A stretch of DNA of 64,000 bases from Actinoplanes regularis. GTDB taxonomy: Bacteria > Actinomycetota > Actinomycetes > Mycobacteriales > Micromonosporaceae. The position numbers and the translations under genes are program-made. Below are positions 1 through 9,281 of this stretch, piece after piece. How positions within the stretch are numbered: the first letter of the stretch is position 1; each line of letters begins with the position of its first letter. The notes below the pieces were generated by a model. That model searched no databases, was not told the origin of the DNA, and was given only the letters and a program-made list of their open reading frames with translations. The stretch lies in assembly GCF_900188005.1 (NCBI RefSeq), contig NZ_FZNR01000031.1, positions 1 through 64,000 of the forward strand, read 5' to 3'.

Positions 1-317
1 TTCCAGACGGCAGCACCGACGACCCCCAGGAGAGTCGGGTTGCGCACTTCAGCCCCCGAAAGCTAAGCCTTTCGCCCGACGTATTCTCATGCCGCTGATA
101 ATGCGCGGTTTCGAGGTAGTGCACTTCGCGGGCGACTGCGCTGGGCGCGGAGAGCCGGCGGGCGGTTACGGGGTACAGACCCACCGATATGATCGCAGTA
201 CGAGGGCCATGCCGTTGCTGGCCGGCCGGGATGGGTGGGTGCCGTAGCGCCGGAACCGCCCGTGCGGCGTCACTGATCGCGGACTGCGTGTCGTACCCCG
301 GCCGTAGTGTGCCGGCC

Positions 318-848
318 GTGACCACGATAGAAGATCGCCTGTACTTCTTCTCCGGCTCGGCGGACCGGCTTCCCGGGAAGGGAGCCCACGAGCGAGTCGC
401 CGATGCGGCCTGCTATGCAGAGTTGGCGGGCGTGCGGCACTGGCGGCGGATGCTGTCGAACTTCTGGCCGGCGCAGTTCACGCTGGGCGGGCGCACCTAT
501 CGCACGGTCGAGCACGCGTTCCAAGCGGCGAAGGTCGCCTTGGTGGACGCAGGGCTGGCCGGACAGTTCGCGCTGGAAAGCGGCGCCGAACTGGCCCACG
601 GCGACGGCGCCACGGCACGCCGGCACCGCAAGCTCGTGCTGCTCGACGACGAGCACCTGCGCCGGTGGGACCAGCTCAAGAACACGGTGATGCGCGACGC
701 GATGCACGCCAAGTTCAGCGGTCACGAGCCGCTACGCGCCGTGCTGCTGGCGACCCGGTCGGCGCAACTGTGGCACGGCACCGGCCGCGGCCAGCCACCC
801 GCACGCATCCACGACCTGGAAGCCATCCGCGACGCGCTGCGCCGTTGA
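318..848 (+). CDS. NADAR-family N-glycosidase-like protein
   Basis: Small enzyme of the NADAR/YbiA-like family. Members cleave the N-glycosidic bond of riboflavin-pathway intermediates or ADP-ribose-related compounds. Visible hallmarks are LSNFWPAQFTLGGRTYRTVE, then HAFQAAK, and the C-terminal GTGRGQ ... HDLEAIRDALRR region. I chose the GTG at 318 because the NADAR fold begins a few residues later at LYFFSG; an in-frame start at 189 would add 43 Arg/Ala-rich residues that look non-coding. The resulting 176 residues fit the family length. It stands alone, with a remnant and a small acidic gene downstream. Family assignment is strong; the exact substrate cannot be read from sequence. Confidence 0.85.
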   Translation: MTTIEDRLYFFSGSADRLPGKGAHERVADAACYAELAGVRHWRRMLSNFWPAQFTLGGRTYRTVEHAFQAAKVALVDAGLAGQFALESGAELAHGDGATARRHRKLVLLDDEHLRRWDQLKNTVMRDAMHAKFSGHEPLRAVLLATRSAQLWHGTGRGQPPARIHDLEAIRDALRR

Positions 849-1108
849 ACCGGCTCCGACACGCTCACCCGCCCGGCCGCAGAACACATCGACCAGGCTG
901 GCGCCGTGAGCTGCACCAGCGCCGGAACCATCTCGCCGAAGGCCTCCGCCCCGACAAGCAGCCCGGCCCCGACCGCTTCGCGGTAGCCGTCCTCGGCGAA
1001 GTGTAGTGCGAGTTCCCGAACCTACCTGGACGACCGCGTGAACGACGCTCTGGCCTGCGAGTCTTACTCTCCTGCCGCCAATCGTGCGGGCCGGTCGGCC
1101 TACTCCCG

Positions 1109-1500
1109 TCACCGCCGTGCAGGCGGTGCCAAATACTCTCCGCGCGGCAGTTCGCCTGCCAGAATCGTGTAGTGCTCGGGCTCAGCTACGACGTCGTCGG
1201 GCAGACGCGCCCAGCGCAGGAACGCTGGCTCGAGCGGCCGGCCGGTTATCGCTGCTTCGAGCGATCGGTGTGCCTTGGCAAGGGAGCTGAGCTGTGGCAG
1301 GCGGTGGCCGTGGCCGTGCTGACCTGGCAAATCAAGATTCGCAGCGGCTTCCGTGTCGAGCCGGCCGCCGGCGGCGTCAAGGCACGCCGTGGCGCACAGT
1401 ACGAACTGGTCGCCAGGATCGGACCGTTGACGGTTCGTGAGCCGGTGCAGGAGGTGCCGCCCGCTGAATGCCCGATCCCGGAGCTTCCTCCGAGGGGCGT
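1109..1500 (-). pseudogene. N-terminally truncated coding remnant, unknown function
   Basis: On the minus strand a frame stays open from a TGA near 1525 down to a TGA at 1109, with high G/C at third codon positions and a protein-like composition (for example FVLCATACLDAAGGRLDTEA, and near the end FLRWARLPDDVVAEPEHYTI). No ATG or GTG start is available in the upstream half; the first usable start is a TTG at 1330, which would leave 73 residues. I read it as the C-terminal remnant of an older gene whose 5' part was replaced by the plus-strand gene beginning at 1507. A short real gene from the TTG cannot be excluded. No family recognised. Confidence 0.35.
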
Positions 1501-1506
1501 CCCGTG

Positions 1507-1848
1507 ATGGATCATGTGGTCATGGCAGAGATCGTCGAGATTCACGTTCCGCTGGTACCGACTGAGGGCCTTGCTCCCGGCGCCTATCCGTTCCCGTGGA
1601 TCGATCAGGTAGAGGATCTTCTGGCCGGTTTGGAGGAGGAAGGCACGGTCGAGGTGTACGACGACGGTGAAGAGTATGGCGATGTCTACATCTTCTTCAT
1701 CACCGGAGCGGACGAGGCCGCCCTGTTGTCGGCGGCCTCGCGTGTGGCGGTTCTCGGCGGGGTACCGGCCGGCACATTCGCGATTATCACCGACGACGAA
1801 GCGTCAGAGTTCGGAATGGGACGTCGAGTCGACCTACCGGTCCCTTGA
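1507..1848 (+). CDS. small acidic hypothetical protein
   Basis: Encodes about 113 residues starting with MDHVVMAEIVEI. The protein is strongly acidic in the middle (DLLAGLEEEGTVEVYDDGEE) with predicted alternating beta strands and helices (YGDVYIFFITG, LLSAASRVAVLGG). This resembles small alpha/beta cytosolic proteins of unknown function; no catalytic motif is visible. The ATG at 1507 is preferred over an in-frame ATG at 1468, since the intervening residues are Pro/Gly-rich and overlap the remnant on the other strand. The group II intron begins roughly 140 bp downstream, so the gene itself is not interrupted. Codon use is typical of the window. Confidence 0.55.
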   Translation: MDHVVMAEIVEIHVPLVPTEGLAPGAYPFPWIDQVEDLLAGLEEEGTVEVYDDGEEYGDVYIFFITGADEAALLSAASRVAVLGGVPAGTFAIITDDEASEFGMGRRVDLPVP

Positions 1849-2564
1849 GTTGATCCTCCACCGATGCGACCAGGGAAGGTCATCAGCGGACGGCCTGAGT
1901 CGCGGAGACCGGACCTCTTCCGGATTTGCCGTTGCGACACGATGTCGCACTTTGCGAGTGGACTCGCAGTTAGGAGGACCGGCGTGATGTCGGTGGTGTA
2001 GTCCCGGGCGCGTGCTTGCTGCCTGGCCCCGCCCTTGGCGTGCGCTGCTGGTAACGGTGGGGTGCGAAGCCCGAGGGGAAAGCCGGAGGAGTCCTCGTCC
2101 CCTCGAGGGGGCCACGGGTGAGGGGCAGACCGGACGGGTGAATTGCGTGAACCCTCGTTGATGCCTCGTAAAACGGAACTCCGCGCGGTGGGATGCATGG
2201 GCGGGGTGCAGGGACAGGCCGTTGTGATGCGGCAGGCGCTGGTCGGGCACGGCATTCGGCCAGGAGAGCACCGCTGGTCCCCGGGGTAGAGAGGGCACCC
2301 AACCCGGTCGTGACTCGTGAGTGTGGAACGTGGAAACCCCGACGGGGTCCGCCCGCTTCGGTGGGTGGTAAGCCGACCGTGAGGAAGGCCCAGCTCCCCG
2401 GGCGGGAACAGGATGACCCGAGAAGCGAATGCCGGTGGCCGAAAGGCGACAGGAAACCAAGGGCCGTGTCCTGGTCCTTCTACCAGGGGTTCTTGGATAA
2501 CTGGCCGGATACCGGGCCCGGGTGCCCGGCTGCGGAAGCAGGCTGACGCGGGTCAGGTGAGCCC

Positions 2565-4379
2565 GTGAAAGAGATGATGACGACGAGGCTGGAACCGAAG
2601 GACAAGTTGGACACTGTTGCGGCCTCGGCCGTGGTGGTGAACGGACCGGAGGACGTCCTCGACTGGCACGCGATCGATTGGCGTGCCTGCGAGGGACACG
2701 TACGGCGTCTGCGTCAGCGGATCTTCACGGCGTCGCAGGCGCAGGACCACAAGCGGGTCCGGAATCTGCAGAAGTTGATGCTCCGCTCCCGGTCGAACAC
2801 GCTGTTGGCGGTCCGGCGGGTCACGGAGGTCAACGCTGGGCGTTTGACGGCGGGCGTGGACGGCAGGATCGTCCTCGACGGCCAGGACAAAGCCGCGCTG
2901 GCGGACGTTATCCAGCGTCGGCAGCAACCCTGGCAAGCCCGTCCAGTCAAACGGGTGTCTATCCCGAAAGCGGACGGCCGACGCCGGCCGCTCGGCATTC
3001 CCGTGATCGTCGACCGGGTCCTGCAGGCTCGGGTGACGGCCGCGTTGGAGCCGGAATGGGAAGCCCGGTTCGAGCCGAGATCGTATGGGTTTCGGCCCGG
3101 ACGCAGCTGTCTGGACGCGATCCAGGCCATCTTCTCAACCGTCAAGGGCCGTAATCCGGTCCGGCGGTGGGTGCTGGACGCGGACCTGAAAGCGGCGTTC
3201 GACCGCATCGACCACTCTCATCTGCTCGGTCAGCTCGGCGGGTTCCCCGCCAGGGAACAGGTCGCAGACTGGCTGACCGCTGGGGTGGTCGAGCAGGGCC
3301 GGTTCACCCCGACCGAGGAGGGAACTCCTCAGGGCGGGGTGGTCAGCCCGCTGTTGTTGAACGTCGCGCTGCACGGGATGGAACACGCCGCCGGGGTCCG
3401 CTACCGCACCGTCGGTTCCGACGGTGCGGCCAGCGTCCCGGGCAGCCCGGTGCTGATCAGATACGCCGATGATTTCGTCGTCTTGTGCCGGACCAGGAAC
3501 GAGGCGATGCAGGTCAGAGCACGGCTGGCCGCGTGGCTGACACCGAGGGGTCTGGCGTTCAACGAGGACAAGACCCGCGTGGTCGACCTCGACGAGGGCT
3601 ATGACTTCCTCGGGTTCAATGTCCGCCGCTACCGTGGTCTGCTGCTGATCAAACCGAGCAAGACGGCGGTCAGACGGATCCGGGAACGGCTACGCACCGA
3701 GGTGCGTGCACCGCGCGGCAGCAACGCCGCCGCGGTGATCGCCCGGCTCAACCCGATCATCCGGGGCTGGGCGGCCTACTACCGGACGGTGGTGTCCAGC
3801 GAGATCTTCACCATGCTGGACCAATACCTGTGGAAACTGGTCTACAAATGGGCCAGGCACAGCCACCCGAACAAGCCGACGAGCTGGGTCGTCGCCCGCT
3901 ACTTCGGCATGTTCAACAGGTCTCGGCAGAACAAGTGGGTCTTCGGTGACCGCGACAGCGGCGCCTACCTGCAGAAATTCGCCTGGACCAGGATCGTGCG
4001 GCACCAGCTGGTCCCCGGCACCGCGTCGCTCGACGATGCGGCGCTGGCCGACTACTGGAACACCCGACGGCGACGCCCGAGGATGCAACCCCCGGTCGAC
4101 CGCACCACCCAGCAGCTGCTCGACAGCCAACAGGGCCGGTGCCACTACTGCGGGGAGTTCCTCCTGCACTCCGACCGCCCACCACAAACCCCACGAGAAT
4201 GGGAACAATGGTACGGCGGCCTGCGGAAAGCTGTGGACCACAACGCCATCAGCCTACGACAGGACGGCAGCCCTCACGATCCGCGACTCCGTCTGCTGCA
4301 CACCCACTGCCACCGCCGGGCGACCGGCAAAACGGCAGGCCAGAACACTGCACGCCAGCGGCCCACAGGGCTTGCTTGA
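2565..4379 (+). CDS. ltrA: group II intron reverse transcriptase/maturase with HNH endonuclease
   Basis: 604-residue multifunctional protein that splices its host intron RNA and drives retrohoming. An N-terminal reverse transcriptase core (about residues 95-345) contains RPLGIP, YGFRPGRSC, DADLKAAFD, GTPQGGVVSPLL and the catalytic YADD at 300-303. A thumb/maturase X region (about 365-470) includes the NPIIRGWAAYY motif. A C-terminal HNH nuclease carries CHYC (526-529), H559 and HTHC (579-582). All catalytic residues are present, so it appears functional. Start is GTG at 2565; ATGs at 2574 and 2577 are equally possible. Its stop overlaps the first bases of intron domain V. Confidence 0.93.
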   Translation: MKEMMTTRLEPKDKLDTVAASAVVVNGPEDVLDWHAIDWRACEGHVRRLRQRIFTASQAQDHKRVRNLQKLMLRSRSNTLLAVRRVTEVNAGRLTAGVDGRIVLDGQDKAALADVIQRRQQPWQARPVKRVSIPKADGRRRPLGIPVIVDRVLQARVTAALEPEWEARFEPRSYGFRPGRSCLDAIQAIFSTVKGRNPVRRWVLDADLKAAFDRIDHSHLLGQLGGFPAREQVADWLTAGVVEQGRFTPTEEGTPQGGVVSPLLLNVALHGMEHAAGVRYRTVGSDGAASVPGSPVLIRYADDFVVLCRTRNEAMQVRARLAAWLTPRGLAFNEDKTRVVDLDEGYDFLGFNVRRYRGLLLIKPSKTAVRRIRERLRTEVRAPRGSNAAAVIARLNPIIRGWAAYYRTVVSSEIFTMLDQYLWKLVYKWARHSHPNKPTSWVVARYFGMFNRSRQNKWVFGDRDSGAYLQKFAWTRIVRHQLVPGTASLDDAALADYWNTRRRRPRMQPPVDRTTQQLLDSQQGRCHYCGEFLLHSDRPPQTPREWEQWYGGLRKAVDHNAISLRQDGSPHDPRLRLLHTHCHRRATGKTAGQNTARQRPTGLA

Positions 4380-4411
4380 GCCGTGTGCCGGGAAACTGGC
4401 ACGCACGGTTC
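4378..4411 (+). ncRNA. group II intron domain V catalytic hairpin
   Basis: The 34-nt stretch begins GAGCCGTGTGCC, has a GGGAAACTGG turn and ends CACGCACGGTTC. It folds into the conserved domain V hairpin with the AGC-type catalytic base and GAAA tetraloop. It overlaps the stop codon of the maturase ORF. A domain VI-like stem follows directly, built on GGCGCAGCAATGCGCC, where a bulged branch-point adenosine would be expected. Confidence 0.85.
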
Positions 4412-4530
4412 TGAGGGGGCGGCGGCGCAGCAATGCGCCGTCGCTACCCGGCCCCACGCGGGCGGTGACCTGTGCAATCGTTACGCTCCGTACGACTCGC
4501 CAAGAGTCCGGGACACGCTCTTGCTTGATG

Positions 4531-5076
4531 TCAGTGCGTTCCGGCATCGTCTGAGATGCCTAGCCACGGGTCCGCCCGTAGGGCGGCAAGGGTCTCCAGG
4601 TTGTATTCGGTGGCAGTCGCAATGAGTGCCTCCAGGGCCGGGAACTCCTCCACGCCCGCTTGAGTCAGCCAGCACACCCGAGGCGGCGATACGAGGTCGA
4701 GCAGGACGACGCTCAGGCTCGATTCGGCCGCACCGATGACGAGGTAGCGATCGCGGGAGAGTCCGAACTGCCAGCCGCTGCCCTCGTCGTACGCCTCGGC
4801 GATCACCCAGGCTTCTTCGGTCGCCGGCCCGTCGAGCAGCTCTCGGATCGGGAACAGGTCCGTCTGCCCGTCGAGTCCGATCCAACCATCGCAGTAGGTC
4901 AGAAACTCCGCATGTGACGGGGGCAGGTTGACGCGCTGCCTGAGCGCATCCAGTTTCGAAGGGCCCGCGACCGGGTTGGGACCGCCGTGCCGAAAGATCG
5001 CATGAACGTCGGCCAGTTCGACGTCGCGGTCGACGGCTGCCGCCCAGCCCATCACATCTCGAACCGTGAGCTCCAT
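4531..5076 (-). CDS. SUKH-like (SMI1/KNR4 family) protein
   Basis: About 181 residues. The segment VNLPPSHAEFLTYCDGWIGL followed by DLFPIRELLD resembles the SUKH core, in which a helix ending in a Pro-x2-hydrophobic motif leads into the (F/L)xxxNG(W/x) turn. A later FGLSRDRYLVIGAA segment matches the second half. SUKH proteins are usually immunity proteins against contact-dependent toxins. No toxin gene is adjacent, so it may be an orphan or degraded immunity locus. I chose the ATG at 5076 (MELTVRDVM); an upstream start at 5196 would add 40 Arg-rich residues without conservation. The intron ends about 75 bp from its 3' end. Confidence 0.65.
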   Translation of the reverse strand: MELTVRDVMGWAAAVDRDVELADVHAIFRHGGPNPVAGPSKLDALRQRVNLPPSHAEFLTYCDGWIGLDGQTDLFPIRELLDGPATEEAWVIAEAYDEGSGWQFGLSRDRYLVIGAAESSLSVVLLDLVSPPRVCWLTQAGVEEFPALEALIATATEYNLETLAALRADPWLGISDDAGTH

Positions 5077-5315
5077 GCCAGCCCCGTTGTCAGTAGCCGT
5101 CAGCCGCGCCACGGCGGCACGTCGGATCGATGATCCACCCTTGCGGGCGTACCAGGCGAACATGATCCGCATAAGTAGCCACGATCCGCGCGCCACGGAG
5201 CGTCACGGCCGGCCAGAATCGACCGATGCGTACTCGTGCCGAGATCAGTTCATCTCCGCTGTTCGTGGCCCTTGGGGCGACGTCCTCCCGGCTGGTGGCG
5301 GCGTCGAACCCGCGC

Positions 5316-5582
5316 AAGGCTGACGAAGCCGTCGTGGATGTTGAGGCGACGCTCCCAGCGCACGGCGAATCGGCGGAACTGATGAAGCAGGGCGAAGGTC
5401 TGCTCGACGACGTAGCGCAGTTTGCCCAGACGCTTGATACCGGGAGTCTTAGGCTTCGGGTTGATCGGTTCGGTGCCGCGGTCGCGGCAGGCTTGCCGGA
5501 AGGCCTCGCTGCTATAGCCCTTGTCAGCCAGCAGGGTCGTGAAGCGGCGCCGGGGCCGGCCCGGCCGGTCGGCGATCGATGA
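5316..5582 (-). pseudogene. IS5-family transposase fragment (C-terminal third)
   Basis: The minus strand encodes RPGRPRRRFTTLLADKGYSS, then PKPKTPGIK and RYVVEQTFALLHQFRR. This is nearly identical to the C-terminal part of the intact IS5-family element at 25079-25975. Similarity begins near 5582 and stops near 5316, so only about 265 bp remain and both element ends are missing. It is therefore dead, and was present before the IS701 elements arrived 25 bp away. It shows that the 25-kb element type has been active more than once in this genome. Confidence 0.85.
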
Positions 5583-5610
5583 CGTGCGCAAACGTGAACT
5601 ATCCCCTTAG

Positions 5611-6979
5611 TACTGCAACGGCACTTATCGGAGTGGGTAGCCGCGGCGTTTGTAGTGGCTGAGGCGGGCTTGGTGCTGGCGTCGTCGTCGCCAGCGTGAC
5701 CACCACCAGATGTGTTTGGGCTGGTGACGGCGGACGAACAGTGCGGCGAGGAGGCGCCGGATCTCCGGTACCGTGTAGCCGATCATCATGTCGTCACTGC
5801 TGCTGTTTGCTCTGCTGCGGTCAGCGTTCGGGCGACGACGAGCCAGGCGTAGGCGGCCATCGACAAGGTTATGTGGGCGTACCAGGCTCGCCAGTCGCGG
5901 ACCTGGTACTCGTCGAGGCCGGCTTGTCCCTTGGCCTGCTGGAAGCATTCCTCGACCGCCCACCGGGTCCCGGCGATGCGGGCCAGGTCCATCAGCCTTG
6001 TCTTCCTCGGTCCGTAACAGACGTAGTAGGCCAGCTCACCGGTGCTCATGTTGCGACGGGCGAGTAGCCAATGCCCGCGGCCAGGACGCCAGAACACCCG
6101 GATCGGTACTCGTGCCCACCAGTATTCGCGAGGTCCGTGAGCACCGGGTCCGGCCGAGATTCTCGACCAGGCCCGGCCTGGCAGGCCGGCGATCAGCTCG
6201 TCGACCCGGGCCCGGCCCATGTCGGTGGTGACCACGTCGTCGTTGCAGCGGGTGGCCACCACATGCGGCTGGTCGTGTTCCTCCAGCCAGACTCGCAACG
6301 ATTTCGACTGCCCGTAGGCCTCGTCCATCGTCACCCACGCCGCCGGCACTCCCGCGGCGAACGCCTGCTCCAGCATCTGCCGGGCCATCTGCACCTTGGT
6401 CGCGAAGCCGACCTCGTCCGGGATCCCGGACGCCCGGCAGCGGTCCCGGTCATCGGTCCACGCCGCGGGCAGATACAGCTGCCGATCGATCAGCGCGTGT
6501 CCGCGGGCTGATCGGTAGGCGAGAAAGACGCCGATCTGGCAGTTCTCGATTCGTCCGGCCGTTCCCGAGTACTGCCGGGCCACACCCGCCGACTTCACGC
6601 CCTTCTTCAGGAAGCCGGTGTCGTCGATGATCAGCACACCTCGAGGGTCGCCGAGGTGCTCGATCACGTAGTCACGCACCTCGTCGCGGACGGCGTCGAT
6701 GTCCCAGTCAGCCCACCGCAGCAGCCGTTGCATCCCGTCCGGTGACAGGTCACCGGCCTGCTCGGCCAGGGTCCAGCCGTTCTTGCGGTCGAGACCAGCG
6801 ACCAGCCCGGACAGGTACTGCCGGGCCCGCCGCCGCGGCTCAGACCGGGTGAACCGGTCTGCGAACCGGGCATGCAACCGGTCCAGCTCACCCGACCACT
6901 GATCAACCTCGATCGCCGTCACGCACCACTCAACGATCCGATCATCGATACGTTCCGCCAGCTGAGTGCCGTTGCAGTA
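5611..6979 (-). mobile_element. IS701-family insertion sequence, copy 1
   Basis: 1369-bp element with perfect 15-bp terminal inverted repeats (TACTGCAACGGCACT at the left end, its reverse complement at the right end) and a single transposase gene on the minus strand. It is flanked by TTAG at 5607-5610 and TTAG at 6980-6983. TTAG/CTAG-like 4-bp target duplications are typical of IS701. The sequence is repeated by copy 2, which starts right after the shared TTAG. Confidence 0.93.
5786..6922 (-). CDS. IS701-family DDE transposase, copy 1
   Basis: 378-residue transposase catalysing cut-and-paste movement of its element. The catalytic triad is visible: D100 in GVLIIDDTGFLKKG, D200 in AWVTMDEAYGQS, and E324/E325 in RWAVEECFQQAKG followed by LDEYQVRDW. 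Full length, no frameshift, start ATG at 6922. The gene leaves about 175 bp of element DNA after its stop. The protein is identical to copy 2, so the duplication is recent. Confidence 0.95.
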   Translation of the reverse strand: MTAIEVDQWSGELDRLHARFADRFTRSEPRRRARQYLSGLVAGLDRKNGWTLAEQAGDLSPDGMQRLLRWADWDIDAVRDEVRDYVIEHLGDPRGVLIIDDTGFLKKGVKSAGVARQYSGTAGRIENCQIGVFLAYRSARGHALIDRQLYLPAAWTDDRDRCRASGIPDEVGFATKVQMARQMLEQAFAAGVPAAWVTMDEAYGQSKSLRVWLEEHDQPHVVATRCNDDVVTTDMGRARVDELIAGLPGRAWSRISAGPGAHGPREYWWARVPIRVFWRPGRGHWLLARRNMSTGELAYYVCYGPRKTRLMDLARIAGTRWAVEECFQQAKGQAGLDEYQVRDWRAWYAHITLSMAAYAWLVVARTLTAAEQTAAVTT

Positions 6980-6983
6980 TTAG

Positions 6984-8352
6984 TACTGCAACGGCACTTA
7001 TCGGAGTGGGTAGCCGCGGCGTTTGTAGTGGCTGAGGCGGGCTTGGTGCTGGCGTCGTCGTCGCCAGCGTGACCACCACCAGATGTGTTTGGGCTGGTGA
7101 CGGCGGACGAACAGTGCGGCGAGGAGGCGCCGGATCTCCGGTACCGTGTAGCCGATCATCATGTCGTCACTGCTGCTGTTTGCTCTGCTGCGGTCAGCGT
7201 TCGGGCGACGACGAGCCAGGCGTAGGCGGCCATCGACAAGGTTATGTGGGCGTACCAGGCTCGCCAGTCGCGGACCTGGTACTCGTCGAGGCCGGCTTGT
7301 CCCTTGGCCTGCTGGAAGCATTCCTCGACCGCCCACCGGGTCCCGGCGATGCGGGCCAGGTCCATCAGCCTTGTCTTCCTCGGTCCGTAACAGACGTAGT
7401 AGGCCAGCTCACCGGTGCTCATGTTGCGACGGGCGAGTAGCCAATGCCCGCGGCCAGGACGCCAGAACACCCGGATCGGTACTCGTGCCCACCAGTATTC
7501 GCGAGGTCCGTGAGCACCGGGTCCGGCCGAGATTCTCGACCAGGCCCGGCCTGGCAGGCCGGCGATCAGCTCGTCGACCCGGGCCCGGCCCATGTCGGTG
7601 GTGACCACGTCGTCGTTGCAGCGGGTGGCCACCACATGCGGCTGGTCGTGTTCCTCCAGCCAGACTCGCAACGATTTCGACTGCCCGTAGGCCTCGTCCA
7701 TCGTCACCCACGCCGCCGGCACTCCCGCGGCGAACGCCTGCTCCAGCATCTGCCGGGCCATCTGCACCTTGGTCGCGAAGCCGACCTCGTCCGGGATCCC
7801 GGACGCCCGGCAGCGGTCCCGGTCATCGGTCCACGCCGCGGGCAGATACAGCTGCCGATCGATCAGCGCGTGTCCGCGGGCTGATCGGTAGGCGAGAAAG
7901 ACGCCGATCTGGCAGTTCTCGATTCGTCCGGCCGTTCCCGAGTACTGCCGGGCCACACCCGCCGACTTCACGCCCTTCTTCAGGAAGCCGGTGTCGTCGA
8001 TGATCAGCACACCTCGAGGGTCGCCGAGGTGCTCGATCACGTAGTCACGCACCTCGTCGCGGACGGCGTCGATGTCCCAGTCAGCCCACCGCAGCAGCCG
8101 TTGCATCCCGTCCGGTGACAGGTCACCGGCCTGCTCGGCCAGGGTCCAGCCGTTCTTGCGGTCGAGACCAGCGACCAGCCCGGACAGGTACTGCCGGGCC
8201 CGCCGCCGCGGCTCAGACCGGGTGAACCGGTCTGCGAACCGGGCATGCAACCGGTCCAGCTCACCCGACCACTGATCAACCTCGATCGCCGTCACGCACC
8301 ACTCAACGATCCGATCATCGATACGTTCCGCCAGCTGAGTGCCGTTGCAGTA
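6984..8352 (-). mobile_element. IS701-family insertion sequence, copy 2 (tandem)
   Basis: Second 1369-bp copy with the same perfect 15-bp terminal repeats, in the same orientation, separated from copy 1 by only the four bases TTAG (6980-6983). The right flank is TTAG at 8353-8356, whose first three bases were subsequently used as the target by the IS5-family element. The arrangement TTAG-IS-TTAG-IS-TTAG indicates insertion of a second copy into the target duplication of the first, or a tandem formed by recombination. Confidence 0.93.
7159..8295 (-). CDS. IS701-family DDE transposase, copy 2
   Basis: Identical in amino acid sequence to the copy at 5786-6922, displaced by exactly 1373 bp (element length plus the 4-bp target). 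It retains the DDTGFLKK, MDEAYG and VEECFQQAKG catalytic motifs and the full length of 378 residues. Both copies should be able to mobilise each other's ends; because the ends are identical, they could also move together as a composite unit. Confidence 0.95.
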   Translation of the reverse strand: MTAIEVDQWSGELDRLHARFADRFTRSEPRRRARQYLSGLVAGLDRKNGWTLAEQAGDLSPDGMQRLLRWADWDIDAVRDEVRDYVIEHLGDPRGVLIIDDTGFLKKGVKSAGVARQYSGTAGRIENCQIGVFLAYRSARGHALIDRQLYLPAAWTDDRDRCRASGIPDEVGFATKVQMARQMLEQAFAAGVPAAWVTMDEAYGQSKSLRVWLEEHDQPHVVATRCNDDVVTTDMGRARVDELIAGLPGRAWSRISAGPGAHGPREYWWARVPIRVFWRPGRGHWLLARRNMSTGELAYYVCYGPRKTRLMDLARIAGTRWAVEECFQQAKGQAGLDEYQVRDWRAWYAHITLSMAAYAWLVVARTLTAAEQTAAVTT

Positions 8353-8355
8353 TTA

Positions 8356-9281
8356 GTGAGTGTTTGAGAGTGCTGTCGCACGGCGTGTCCCTGGCTTGGG
8401 TGTAGGCGGTCCGAAGCTGATCTGGTGGAGCGTGAGCGTCGATATCCGTCGGACCTGACCGATGAGCAGTGGGAGATCGTGGAGCCGATGCTTCCGTTGA
8501 TCAAGTCGCCGGGGCGGATCCCGAAGCACCCACGCAGGGCGATGGTCGATGCGATCTTGTACGTGGTCCGTAGCGGCTGCTCGTGGCGTCAGTTGCCGAT
8601 CGATTTCCCTCCCTGGCAGACCGTGTACTGGCAGTTCCAGCAGTGGGAGAAACGCCAGGTCACCGAACGCATCGTTGAGGAACTACGCGAACAGCTACGC
8701 CTGGCCGAGGGCCGCGAGGCCGAGCCGTCGGCCGGCGTCATGGACTCGCAGTCGGTCAAGGCAGCCGACACGGTCGGCAGCGACACCCGCGGCTACGACG
8801 CTGGGAAGAAGATCAACGGCCGGAAACGGTTCATCGTCACCGACACTCTCGGCCTGCTGGTCGTGGTCTGCGTGATGTCGGCGTCGTGGCAGGACCGCGA
8901 CGGCGCGAAGACGACCCTGCTCAGCACCTATCTGTTCTCGCCGATCCGGCACGTGTTCGCCGACCAGGGCTTCGCCGGTCGGCTGGTCGGCTGGGCCGCC
9001 GAAACGCTCAACACCACCGTCGAGATCGTCCGCAAGCCCGCCGACCAGCGCGGGTTCGTCGTACATCCGAAGCGGTGGGTCGTCGAGCGCAGCTATGCCT
9101 GGTTGACCGCGCACCGTCGCCTGGCCCGCGACTACGAACGTGATCCCGCGGTGTCCGAGGCCTTGATCCGCTGGGCCGCGATCAACACCATGGTCCGCCG
9201 CCTCGACCGCGGCCGACCCGCCATCCGCCAGAGCCGCCGAACATTCAACACGCCCGGATAACAGTCCTCTCAAACACTCAC
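8356..9281 (+). mobile_element. IS5-family insertion sequence inserted in a TTA target
   Basis: 926-bp element with inverted ends GTGAGTGTTTGAGAG and its complement, flanked by TTA at 8353-8355 and TTA at 9282-9284. The 3-bp TNA-type target duplication agrees with IS1031/IS5-type elements. The target is the TTA of the TTAG left by IS701 copy 2. Removing all three elements restores a single TTAG followed by AGGATCAG. Confidence 0.92.
8425..9261 (+). CDS. IS5-family DDE transposase
   Basis: 278-residue transposase in one frame. The N-terminus YPSDLTDEQWEIVEPMLP is a typical IS5 DUF4096-like helix-turn-helix region. The DDE domain shows MDSQSVKAAD, then GRKRFIVTDTLGLL, FADQGFAG and the C-terminal KRWVVERSYAWLTAHRRLAR (the YREK-like signature region with E). 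Start is GTG at 8425 close to the left end; the stop lies 20 bp from the right end, so the element is compact and appears intact. Unlike the IS5-family gene at 25 kb it needs no frameshift. Confidence 0.93.
   Translation: MERERRYPSDLTDEQWEIVEPMLPLIKSPGRIPKHPRRAMVDAILYVVRSGCSWRQLPIDFPPWQTVYWQFQQWEKRQVTERIVEELREQLRLAEGREAEPSAGVMDSQSVKAADTVGSDTRGYDAGKKINGRKRFIVTDTLGLLVVVCVMSASWQDRDGAKTTLLSTYLFSPIRHVFADQGFAGRLVGWAAETLNTTVEIVRKPADQRGFVVHPKRWVVERSYAWLTAHRRLARDYERDPAVSEALIRWAAINTMVRRLDRGRPAIRQSRRTFNTPG

Larger units (their letters stand above)
1985..4455 (+). mobile_element. group II intron with encoded maturase
   Basis: A retroelement about 2.4-2.5 kb long. The 5' part (about 1985-2560) is gene-free and rich in short complementary GC runs, as expected for domain I; the maturase ORF occupies domain IV; a canonical domain V lies at 4378-4411; and a domain VI-like stem follows at about 4415-4450. 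The 3' boundary is placed near the CTACCCGGCCCCAC stretch at about 4444-4457 by analogy with bacterial introns ending in a CUAC-type sequence. The 5' boundary is uncertain because several GTG-containing candidates exist between 1983 and 2067. It lies between genes rather than inside one, consistent with insertion behind a terminator or into intergenic DNA. Confidence 0.8.

Noticed and set aside
189..317. Longer N-terminus of the NADAR protein
   Set aside because: The added 43 residues are Arg/Ala/Gly-rich and the conserved domain begins right after the GTG at 318.
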